Positions 38,152 to 46,718 of a stretch of DNA of 64,000 nt are shown one piece after another. Made by a program: the position numbers and the translations under genes. The stretch is from an uncultured Erythrobacter sp. (GTDB lineage: Bacteria > Pseudomonadota > Alphaproteobacteria > Sphingomonadales > Sphingomonadaceae), in NCBI GenBank assembly GCA_913055155.1, contig CAJXJR010000010.1, positions 1 to 64,000 on the forward strand, in the 5' to 3' direction. Below the pieces are notes generated by a model. That model worked only from the letters and a program-made list of their open reading frames with translations. It made no database searches and was not told the DNA's origin. The number at the start of each line of letters is the position of its first letter. Position 1 is the stretch's first letter.

Positions 38152-39858
38152 ATGTCCCACCGCACTCCCTTCCCGCCCGCCGATACGGCGATCATTCTGG
38201 CCCAGCTGCAATCTTCCTATGGCTGGGACGAACTGCTGGCCCTGAACGAGGCCCTTGCCGACGGTGCGGAAAGCGCCGACGGCATTATCGAGGAAAGCGC
38301 GAAGTTCGCTACCGGCGTGCTGGAAGACCTCAATGGCTCGATGGATGCGGTGGGCGCGAAAGTGGTCGATGGCCGCGTGAAGACCGCGCCGGGGCACCAG
38401 GAAGCATGGCGCCAACTTGCCGAGGCAGGCTGGATCGGGCTCGGCCATCCGGCAGAATACGGCGGGCACGAAGTGCCGCTATCGGTATGGGCGGCGATGC
38501 AGGGGCTGATGGACCGCAGTTGCATGGCGATGATGCTGCCCGCGCTGATGATTTCCGCCAGCAAGCTGATCCATGCTTGGGCAGAGCAGGAGATCAAGGA
38601 GGAGTGGCTGCCCAAGATCGCCGCTGGTGAATGGGGCGCAACCATCTGCCTGTCGGAGCCCGATGCCGGGTCGGACCTCGGCGCCATCCGCACCCGCGCG
38701 GTGAAGGATGACAACGGCGACTGGCGCATTACCGGCGAGAAGATCTGGATCACCTATGGCGACCAAGACCTGACCGACCGCATCGGCCACTGCGTGCTGG
38801 CGCGCGATCCCGACCTACCGCCGGGCAGCGCAGGCCTGAGCCTGTTCCTCGTGCCCACCAAGCTGGAAGGAGAGCCGGACCGTAACGGCGTGTTCACCCG
38901 CCGGGTGGAGGAAAAGATGGGCCTTAAAGGCTCCCCTACATGCGCCATCGGGTTCGAGAACGCCAAGGGTTTCCTGATGGGCGAACCGGGCCGAGGCCTG
39001 TCGCAGATGTTCGTGATGATCACCAACATGCGCCTTGCCGTGGCCATCCACGGCCTTGGCCTGGCCAGCGGCGCAACCGATACCGCATGGGAGTATGCCG
39101 CAGAGCGCAAGCAGGGCGGCCCGCCCGGATCGCCCGTGCCGATCATCGAACACGCCGATGTGAAACGCATGTTGCTGGACATGCGCGGGCGCACCGAAGC
39201 CTTGCGCGCGCTGATCTTCGCACAGGCCAATGTTGTCGATATTGCCGCTCACACGAAAGACGAAGCGCAGAAGGCCGAAGCCGAAGCGCTTGCCAGCTGG
39301 TTGTTGCCGATCGTGAAGACCGCTGGCGGGGAAGCTGCCTTCGATGTCTCCAGCATGGGCGTGCAGGTGCTGGGCGGCGCGGGCTACACTAGGGAATGGC
39401 CGATCGAACAGAACGTGCGCGATGCCCGTGTACTGCCGGTGTTCGAAGGCACCACGGGCATGCAGGCGCTGGACCTTGTCCACCGCCGCGTGCGCAAGAG
39501 CGATGGTGCCGGTCTGCGGGCTTTCCTGCAAGTGGCGCGCGAGGCGGCCGAGGCCAGCCCGGTGGAGGAAGCGAGACACCTCTCGGTCGCGCTCGACCTG
39601 CTGGAAGACGGTGCCAGCAGGCTGCGCAACATGTCCGGGACAGATGCCAATGCGGGGGCGACAGAGTTCCTCAGCCTCGCCATTGCCACCGCGCAAGGCT
39701 GGGTCGCTGCACGCCTCACTGCCGCCGATATGGACGGCGAAACCGGCGAACAATTGAAGGAGGCCGCGCGCTTCGTGCTTAGCAACGTGGAACGGCTTGC
39801 GCGGTATCACTATGATGGCGCTCTGGCTGGCAGTGCTCGCCTGTCGGCCACCGCTTGA
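38152..39858 (+). CDS. Acyl-CoA dehydrogenase
   Basis: ICLSEPDAGSDLGAIRTRAVKDDNGDWRITGEKIWITYGDQDLT...LGGAGYTREWPIEQNVRDARVLPVFEGTTGMQALDLV. Confidence 0.95.
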   Translation: MSHRTPFPPADTAIILAQLQSSYGWDELLALNEALADGAESADGIIEESAKFATGVLEDLNGSMDAVGAKVVDGRVKTAPGHQEAWRQLAEAGWIGLGHPAEYGGHEVPLSVWAAMQGLMDRSCMAMMLPALMISASKLIHAWAEQEIKEEWLPKIAAGEWGATICLSEPDAGSDLGAIRTRAVKDDNGDWRITGEKIWITYGDQDLTDRIGHCVLARDPDLPPGSAGLSLFLVPTKLEGEPDRNGVFTRRVEEKMGLKGSPTCAIGFENAKGFLMGEPGRGLSQMFVMITNMRLAVAIHGLGLASGATDTAWEYAAERKQGGPPGSPVPIIEHADVKRMLLDMRGRTEALRALIFAQANVVDIAAHTKDEAQKAEAEALASWLLPIVKTAGGEAAFDVSSMGVQVLGGAGYTREWPIEQNVRDARVLPVFEGTTGMQALDLVHRRVRKSDGAGLRAFLQVAREAAEASPVEEARHLSVALDLLEDGASRLRNMSGTDANAGATEFLSLAIATAQGWVAARLTAADMDGETGEQLKEAARFVLSNVERLARYHYDGALAGSARLSATA

Positions 39859-40811
39859 TGCACAAGGTGCAAATCAAGCCCGAGTGGCAGCCGGGGGACT
39901 ACATCCTCGCGCCCTTTGACGGTGAACGCCCGCCCATGAAGGCATGGGTGAAGGAGACTCTGCACCACGAGCCCGAGCGTTCGAGCTTCGAACTGGATGG
40001 CGCCGAGATCGAGCTCCTGACCTGGGGTGAAATCGGCAAACCCGGCTTGCTGCTGCTGCACGGCGCGGGCGCACAGGCCGACTGGTGGGACATTATCGCC
40101 CCCTATTTCGCGAACGGGTATCGCGTGGCCGCCATCAGTTGGTCAGGCATGGGCCGATCCAGCTGGCGCGAGGCCTATCGCTTCGAGCAATGGGCGCGTG
40201 AGGCCCTGGGGGCGATCGAGATCGCGGAACTGGATCGCACCGGACCGCCTGTCGTCATCGCGCATTCGCTGGGCGGATCGGGCCTGATGACGCTGGCCGC
40301 CGGGCACCCCAAAAAGATTGCCGCAGGGATTCTTGTCGACAGCTTCGTGCCGCGCCTGCGTCGCGGCCAGAAGCCCCCCAGTTCCAGGCCGTTGCCGCGC
40401 TATGCCACGGTCGAGCAGGCTTTGTCCCGTTATCGCTTCGTTCCCGAGCAGGGCACCGACTATCCCGAAATCGTGGACCATATCGCCCGGCATGGCCTGC
40501 GCGCGGTCGCTGCTGACGAGAATGGCCCTGCCGGGTACACCTGGCGCTTCGACCCCAAAGTGCTGACATCGCTCGACATCGGCAGCATCGAGGCGCTGCC
40601 GGCGCAGATCGCGGTGCCCTTCGCCTTCATCGCGGGAGAAAAATCAAACCTGTCGCGCAACACCAAGCTTGCCGACGTGCTCGAAGCCTTTCCGAAGATC
40701 GAGATCGCCTTCACCATCCCGGAAGCGCGGCACCACATCATGGTGGACCAGCCGCTGGCTCTCGTGGCGGCATTGCGCGCTACATTGCAAGCTCTCGAAC
40801 ACAGCGGCTAG
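39858..40811 (+). CDS. Alpha/beta-fold hydrolase
   Basis: LLLLHGAGAQADWWDIIAPYFANGYRVAAISWSGMGRSSW...VVIAHSLGGSGLMTLAAGHP; start overlaps the ACAD stop (TGATG). Confidence 0.9.
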   Translation: MHKVQIKPEWQPGDYILAPFDGERPPMKAWVKETLHHEPERSSFELDGAEIELLTWGEIGKPGLLLLHGAGAQADWWDIIAPYFANGYRVAAISWSGMGRSSWREAYRFEQWAREALGAIEIAELDRTGPPVVIAHSLGGSGLMTLAAGHPKKIAAGILVDSFVPRLRRGQKPPSSRPLPRYATVEQALSRYRFVPEQGTDYPEIVDHIARHGLRAVAADENGPAGYTWRFDPKVLTSLDIGSIEALPAQIAVPFAFIAGEKSNLSRNTKLADVLEAFPKIEIAFTIPEARHHIMVDQPLALVAALRATLQALEHSG

Positions 40812-40837
40812 GGCCGCCGCCAACTGGTGCTTGCCGC

Positions 40838-41533
40838 TTACCAGCCGCCACTCTCCAGCCACTGGAATGCCTGGTCCAGCCGGTCGCTGCCCCAGAACAT
40901 CTCTCCGTCCACCACGATGGTCGGCGAGCCGAAGATGCCCGCCTCGATCATGCTTTCGACGTCGCGGCGAACCTCGGCCTTGATGGCCGGATCGTTCAAC
41001 CCCTCCGCCAGGGCATGGGCATCGATTCCCGCCGTTTCCGCCACGGCCAGAACTCCCTCGGGACTGGCGATTTCCTCACCGTCACGCATCCACCGGCGAT
41101 AGAGCGCGAGCACTAGCTGCTCGACCTGGTCGGGCGCATGATGGCGCGCCCACACAACCGCGCGGGCAGGCACGATGGAAGCAAATATCCGGCTGACGTT
41201 TTCATGCAGCTTCAGGCCATAGAACCGGGCCTGGCGCTCTGCATCGTGCAACAGGTACGGCCCCTTCAGCGGGGTATCGAGCACCGGCCCCATGCCCATC
41301 GCATCCACTACCGTGGCCTTCAGCAGGAAGGGGCGCCAGTTGATCGTGCAATCGCGCGCACGGGCCATGTCGCCGATACGCTCAGCAGCAATCCAGCCAA
41401 ACGGCGAGATGAAATCGAAATAGAAATCCACCTGGCACGACCCGGCAGCAGCTTGCGGCGCAGAAAGAGCCTGGTCGCTATCGCTCGCGGCGATTTCGCG
41501 CTCAGCCATCGTGCCTGGAGAAGTTTCGATCAT
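40838..41533 (-). CDS. 2-hydroxychromene-2-carboxylate isomerase / DsbA-fold (kappa-GST-like) protein
   Basis: VDFYFDFISPFGWIAAERIGDMARARDCTINWRPFLLKATV...EAGIFGSPTIVVDGEMFWGSDRLDQAFQWL. ORF open from 41605; start uncertain (41533 or 41509). Confidence 0.88.
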   Translation of the reverse strand: MIETSPGTMAEREIAASDSDQALSAPQAAAGSCQVDFYFDFISPFGWIAAERIGDMARARDCTINWRPFLLKATVVDAMGMGPVLDTPLKGPYLLHDAERQARFYGLKLHENVSRIFASIVPARAVVWARHHAPDQVEQLVLALYRRWMRDGEEIASPEGVLAVAETAGIDAHALAEGLNDPAIKAEVRRDVESMIEAGIFGSPTIVVDGEMFWGSDRLDQAFQWLESGGW

Positions 41534-41605
41534 GCCGTCCCGCGAACTGTCAGAGTGTTGCAGGAAGCTCTCCCGAGACTTCCCAAGTGGCGAAACAGCT
41601 TCCAC

Positions 41606-41619
41606 ATACGCAAACGTAT
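41606..41619. promoter_or_regulatory. Dyad ATACG-CAAA-CGTAT (7-bp arms if extended: ACATACG...CGTATGT)
   Basis: Perfect inverted repeat upstream of the isomerase gene; same motif as in the TetR/HgdB divergent region. Confidence 0.6.
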
Positions 41620-41645
41620 GTCAAGCGCTTGGCTGGACCGCACCC

Positions 41646-42872
41646 TTAGCCGATCGGTGAAGCCGCTTGTGCCCTGCCTGCCCGTTCCTGCGAAAGGGCG
41701 ACCCAGACCAGCAGTGCCGCACCACAGGCGAAAAGGGCCGCAGCAAGGAAGCCGATAGGCGTGTAATCCTGTGAATTGCCGAGAATGAACCCGGTGAGCA
41801 TGGGCCCGATCGTGCCCCCGATGCCGATGAAGACCACCAGGCTGGCGGCTACCCCTCCCGAAGGATCGTGGCGCGCCGCTGTGCCATAGACATACGGATT
41901 CGTACCGCGATAGGCGGTGGCCATGCCGACCACGGCGATGGCGTAGAGCAGATAGCTGGAAGCGGTGCCGAGCAGCAGTGCGGAAAGCGCCAGGATCGCC
42001 CCCAGCAGCATCAACGGCCGCGCCTGGCCAAACCGTGCCGCAACGAAGATGATTATGAGGTTCGCGGTGGTGCCTCCGATGTAGGCCATCGACTGCACCG
42101 TGCCGAATTGCGCGGTGGAAAGGCCGATCTGCGATCCGATGATCGTAGAAAAGCCGAAGATCGAATTGTTCGCCAGGCCCAGCAACATGATGCCGATCAG
42201 GATGGCCAGCCCCTTGGCGCTGCCCATGGCCGCACGCAGGTTGGCGACGAAGCCGCCCTTGCGCTTGCCGCGCTCAGCCTCCGGCAGGGTATGGGTTGGC
42301 AGGAACCACAGCGTCGGCAGGATCAGCAGGCCCAGCACGATCATGGCGCCGAAGAAGATATCCGGTCCGAATTCGTCCAGCGTCTGCCCCAGAGCAAATG
42401 TGCCGATTGACGTACTGAGGCCGGTCGCCACACTGCAGATGGCCCAGTTGCGGGTGTTCTTGCTGCTGCGGGCCAGCACGGCATTGGCTGATGACAGCAA
42501 CATGGCATCGCCCACCGCGCTCATGCCGCGCGCCAGCAGGATGCCCTCCCAGACCCCGGCCAGCAGGGCTACGACATTGCCGCTGATGTGCACCAGCATG
42601 CCCAGCATGGCGGTGGTGCGCAGGTTCAGGCGGTAGGCATTGGAGCCCACTGCCAGTGCGGTGACCGAGGAACACGCGAGACCGATCGAAAGCATGACGC
42701 CGATCGAAGCCTGGCCTACATCGAACGCCTTCATCAACGCGGGTGCAGCCATCACGTAGAGTGCCAATGGCACGACGGTGACGATATGCGCCAGCACGTT
42801 GGCAATGATGGCGCTGGGCGCATCGAACTTGCTGGGCAGTGCGCTTCCCCCGCCACCCTCGGCTGTGCTCAT
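41646..42872 (-). CDS. MFS transporter
   Basis: About 408 aa multi-TM; MKAFDVGQASIGVMLSIGLACSSVTALAVGSNAYRLNLRTTAMLGMLVH. Confidence 0.88.
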   Translation of the reverse strand: MSTAEGGGGSALPSKFDAPSAIIANVLAHIVTVVPLALYVMAAPALMKAFDVGQASIGVMLSIGLACSSVTALAVGSNAYRLNLRTTAMLGMLVHISGNVVALLAGVWEGILLARGMSAVGDAMLLSSANAVLARSSKNTRNWAICSVATGLSTSIGTFALGQTLDEFGPDIFFGAMIVLGLLILPTLWFLPTHTLPEAERGKRKGGFVANLRAAMGSAKGLAILIGIMLLGLANNSIFGFSTIIGSQIGLSTAQFGTVQSMAYIGGTTANLIIIFVAARFGQARPLMLLGAILALSALLLGTASSYLLYAIAVVGMATAYRGTNPYVYGTAARHDPSGGVAASLVVFIGIGGTIGPMLTGFILGNSQDYTPIGFLAAALFACGAALLVWVALSQERAGRAQAASPIG

Positions 42873-43066
42873 TATCTCTCTCCGGCCGCGGCCCGCGGCT
42901 TTACCGTGCCGCCACGACACAAGCCATACCGTTCGGAATGTCCAATGTCGACGATACTGGCCCTCGTCGGCACCGCTCCCCTTAATGCAGCTCGTCCGAA
43001 AGCAAGGCCCACCATCGACCGGCGACCATTGCTAAGCGTATGGCGAGTAGGCATAGGATGGCGGCG

Positions 43067-44125
43067 ATGACAAAGATGGACGCCCCCTCGCCGACCAAAC
43101 CCGCCTACATCGACCTCGATGCCCCCGAAGCCGGCAACGGCAAGGCGGTGGAAGTCGGCCCCGGCGTCCACTGGCTGCGCATGCCGCTGTTCGGGGGCGA
43201 CTTCGTGATCAATTGTTGGGCGCTGGAAGACAGCGACGAATGGGCGATCGTCGACACGGGCCTGAAGTCGCAGCAATGCGAAGCGGCCTGGGCCATCGCT
43301 GCCGAGGAGCTGTTGGATAGCCGCCGGATCGGCCGCGTCTTCGCCACCCACATGCACCCCGATCACGCCGGCATGGCTGGCTGGCTGACGCGGCTGCATG
43401 GCGGCACGCTGCACATGACCCGGCTCGAATATCTCACCTTTCTGATGTTCGAGGCAGGTGGCGAAGCAGCGGTGCAGGAAGAGCGCGAATTCCACCGCAA
43501 GGGTGGCATGCCCGAAGACTGGTTTGCCGATTTCCGAGCCCGGTCCGCCAATTTCGCCAATGTCATCTCCGAAGTTCCCCGCGCCTATCGTCCGATGCAG
43601 GACGGCGATCGCATCGCCATCGGCGGGCGAGAATGGCAGGTCGTGGTCGGCCACGGGCATTCACCCGAGCATGCCTGCCTGTGGAATCGCCAGGACCGGC
43701 TGCTGATCAGCGGCGACCAGATCCTTCCGGAAATCTCGTCCAACGTATCGGTCGTGGCTCACGAGCCGGATGGCGATCCGCTGAGCGACTGGATCACCTC
43801 GCTGGCGCGCATCAAGGCCGTGGTGAGCGACGACGTGCTGGTGCTGCCCGCGCATGGCCAGCCCTTCCACGGCCTGCACAACCGGATCGATGCGCTGCTG
43901 GCAGGACACGAACGCAAGCTGGACAGACTGGCTGGCGCGCTGGGAGCCGCTCCAAGGCCTGCGACCGACTTCTATTCGGTGCTGTTCCGCAATGTCGAAG
44001 ATAGCTTCTGGAGTCGCAGCCTGGCCCTGGGAGAAGCGCTGTCGCACCTCGCCTGCCTGCGCCAGCGCGGCATCGCCGTCAGCGGCGAGGATACCGAAGG
44101 GGTGATCCGCTGGGCGAAGGCCTGA
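43067..44125 (+). CDS. MBL-fold metallo-hydrolase
   Basis: EWAIVDTGLK...VFATHMHPDHAGMAGWL (HxHxDH)...VVGHGHSPEHACLW. Confidence 0.93.
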   Translation: MTKMDAPSPTKPAYIDLDAPEAGNGKAVEVGPGVHWLRMPLFGGDFVINCWALEDSDEWAIVDTGLKSQQCEAAWAIAAEELLDSRRIGRVFATHMHPDHAGMAGWLTRLHGGTLHMTRLEYLTFLMFEAGGEAAVQEEREFHRKGGMPEDWFADFRARSANFANVISEVPRAYRPMQDGDRIAIGGREWQVVVGHGHSPEHACLWNRQDRLLISGDQILPEISSNVSVVAHEPDGDPLSDWITSLARIKAVVSDDVLVLPAHGQPFHGLHNRIDALLAGHERKLDRLAGALGAAPRPATDFYSVLFRNVEDSFWSRSLALGEALSHLACLRQRGIAVSGEDTEGVIRWAKA

Positions 44126-44135
44126 GGCCAGGCCG

Positions 44136-45383
44136 CTAGTCGACCTTGCCGAACACGCCCTGTTCGCGCAGCCGTTCGAAATCCCCGGCGCTGAAACCCA
44201 GCATCTCGCGGCAGATCATCTCGGTGTGCTCGCCCAATCCGGGCGCGGGGAACATGCGCCCTGGCGTCTTCGTCAGTTCGACGGGCGTGCGCTCGTGATC
44301 GAAGGTGCCGATCACCTTGTGCTCCACGGGCCGGAAATGACGGCGATGGGCGATCTGCGGATCGCGGTCCATCACGTCCGCAATATGTTGCACGGCGCCG
44401 GCGGGCACGCCTGCCGCCTGCAGTTCCATCATCGTGTCGTAGCGATCCCGCACGCGGGTGTAATCGGCAACGATTGCCTCCAGTTCGTCCTCGTTAGCCT
44501 TGCGTGCGGCCAAGGTGGCGAAGCGTTCGTCGCGCGCCAGCTCGGGCCGGTCCATCATCTGGCACAGGCTGGCGAACTGCGCGTCGGTCTCCACCGCGAT
44601 CGCAATCCACATGTCCTCGCCGCTGGCCGGAAAAACGCCATGCGGGCTCATCCGGGGGGAGCGGTTGCCGGTGCGCGGAAGGCGCTCGTCCTCGCCCGCA
44701 TCGCGGCGGTGCTGCGCTTCCAGGATATAGGGCAGCATCTGCTGGCCCAGCGCCTCCACCATGGCAGCGTCGATGCGGCAGCCCTCACCCGTCCGGTCAC
44801 GGTTTTCCAGCGCTGCGATCACGGCGGTCGCCAGCAGGAAAGGCGTTACGCTGTCGCCATAGGTAAGCCCTGGCAGGTTCGGCGGACGATCCGCTTCGCC
44901 GGTCATGAACACGCGGCCCGACCAGGCGCTGCCGCTGACTTCGGAACCGCCTAGCGAGCCGAGCGGCCCGGTCTGGCCGAAAATGCTGCCGCTGGCCATG
45001 ATGATCGAAGGCTTGCGCGCCCGCAGCGCGTCCCAGCCGACGCCCAGCTTGTCCATCGTGCCCGGCGAGAAGTTTTCCAGCACCAGATCCGCCCAGTCGA
45101 TGATGGCATCCACCACCTCGCGCGAGGCAGGGTTGCGCATGTCCAGCGTCAGGCTGAACTTGGAGGTGGCGAGGTTGGCGAACCACGGATTGTCGTTAGG
45201 CGGCGCAACGGGAACGTTCTTCACCGGGCGCGACATGCGTTCCAGGCTGGCGCGGCCGGGGTTTTCGATCTTGAGCATGTCGGCGCCCAGGTCGCCCAGC
45301 ATCTTGGCGCAGGTGTTGCCCACCACTGCCCAAGAGAAATCCATCACCTTTACGCCGGCGAGCGGAAGCTTGCTGTCGCTCAT
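44136..45383 (-). CDS. CaiB/BaiF family CoA-transferase (pair partner A)
   Basis: LPLAGVKVMDFSWAVVGNTCAKMLGDLGADMLKIENPGRASLERM; GLTYGDSVTPF; GEGCRIDAAMVEAL. Confidence 0.92.
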   Translation of the reverse strand: MSDSKLPLAGVKVMDFSWAVVGNTCAKMLGDLGADMLKIENPGRASLERMSRPVKNVPVAPPNDNPWFANLATSKFSLTLDMRNPASREVVDAIIDWADLVLENFSPGTMDKLGVGWDALRARKPSIIMASGSIFGQTGPLGSLGGSEVSGSAWSGRVFMTGEADRPPNLPGLTYGDSVTPFLLATAVIAALENRDRTGEGCRIDAAMVEALGQQMLPYILEAQHRRDAGEDERLPRTGNRSPRMSPHGVFPASGEDMWIAIAVETDAQFASLCQMMDRPELARDERFATLAARKANEDELEAIVADYTRVRDRYDTMMELQAAGVPAGAVQHIADVMDRDPQIAHRRHFRPVEHKVIGTFDHERTPVELTKTPGRMFPAPGLGEHTEMICREMLGFSAGDFERLREQGVFGKVD

Positions 45384-46516
45384 CGCACCTCTCCTTCGCT
45401 GGCGATTGCTGCGATATCGGCAAGGCTGCTGACTGCCACCGGCGCACCCGGCAGGTTGACGCGGGTCTGGTCCATCTTGTCGGTCTTCACAAAGAATTCG
45501 GGAAACACCGAAGGCCCGTCTCCCTCGCGCTTCTGCAGGAAGCCGCGATCGGCCAGATGTTCGTCATCCAGTAGGTGGCGCGGTTCGTTCACCGGCAGAA
45601 TACCGGTGTCGATAGTCAGGGCCTTTTCGATCACTTCTTCGCGCTCGCGCGTTTCGAGGAAATCCGAAAGCGCTGGCAGCCACTTCGCCACAAGCTCAGG
45701 GTCAGGCCGGAAGGGGTTGGCCTCCACCCCCTCGATCGGGTTGGGGAAGCCCTCTTCCTTCATCCACATGGCTGCCGCCTTCTGCCCTGGCGAGCCCGGC
45801 GCCATCAGCGATGCGACCGCATGGCCTTCCTTAAGGTCCCAGATGCCGCGCGTGGGACCGCGCCCGGAATCCATCATGATGCCGATGCGGCCGCGCTCGT
45901 TCTTGTCGAACTGATATTGCATGGAAGAAATGGTGTTGCGGATCTGCGCGACTTCCTGGGCGGATACGTCTACCTGCTGTCCCTCTCCGGTCAGCCGCGC
46001 ATGTCGCAGGGCAGCCATACCGCCCGCTGCCGCCACCATGGCTGCGTGGTAGAACAACGCATCGCCCGCTTCCTTGACCGGTGCCCGGTCGGGATAACCG
46101 CTCATCGAGAGCGAACCGCTCATCGCCGAAACCACCAGTTCGCTGCCCAGCAAATTGGCGTAGGGGCCGGTCTGGCCGAACGGGGTTATAGACACGGTGA
46201 CAAGCCGCGGGTTCGCGGCAAGCAGCGCCTCATGGCCCAAGCCAAGTTCGTCCATGTGCCCCGGCGTGAAGCTTTCGATCACCATTGCGCTGCCCGCGAT
46301 CAGTTCGCGCAGCAGCGGCAGGCCATCGCCTTCGTAGTCTATGGCAACGCAATGCTTGTCCGCCTGACCGATCGACCAGTCCTCGCCAGTGTCCGCGCCG
46401 GGCAGGTCCACCCGGATCACCTCGGCACCAAGCGAGGCGAGGAAACGACCGCAATCCCACCCCTCGCGCGTGGTCAGATCGACGATGCGCACCGATTCCA
46501 GAAGCGTGCTTTTCAT
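45380..46516 (-). CDS. CaiB/BaiF family CoA-transferase (pair partner B)
   Basis: VRIVDLTTREGWDCGRFLASLGAEVIRVDLPGADTGEDW...VSITPFGQTGPYANLLGSELVVSAMSG; 4-bp overlap with 44136-45383. Confidence 0.9.
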   Translation of the reverse strand: MKSTLLESVRIVDLTTREGWDCGRFLASLGAEVIRVDLPGADTGEDWSIGQADKHCVAIDYEGDGLPLLRELIAGSAMVIESFTPGHMDELGLGHEALLAANPRLVTVSITPFGQTGPYANLLGSELVVSAMSGSLSMSGYPDRAPVKEAGDALFYHAAMVAAAGGMAALRHARLTGEGQQVDVSAQEVAQIRNTISSMQYQFDKNERGRIGIMMDSGRGPTRGIWDLKEGHAVASLMAPGSPGQKAAAMWMKEEGFPNPIEGVEANPFRPDPELVAKWLPALSDFLETREREEVIEKALTIDTGILPVNEPRHLLDDEHLADRGFLQKREGDGPSVFPEFFVKTDKMDQTRVNLPGAPVAVSSLADIAAIASEGEVR

Positions 46517-46718
46517 TGGCCTTCCCCTGGCAGCGAGCCTTTTCCCAAACTCCAGACCCTCCCGTATGATACTCTATGCGCCCGCGATAGGTTTACCTCA
46601 AGGCGTTTGCAACAGCCGTTGACGATACAAAACATACTTGTCGGTACGGTAATAATGCCCCACCATCAGCAGCAGGCCACAGCAATGGTGGCAACGATTT
46701 CCAGGTAGAGGCAAGACC

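Noticed and set aside
43028-43041. ATTGC-TAAG-CGTAT as a further operator copy
   Set aside because: Only the right half-site matches; too weak to list as a feature.
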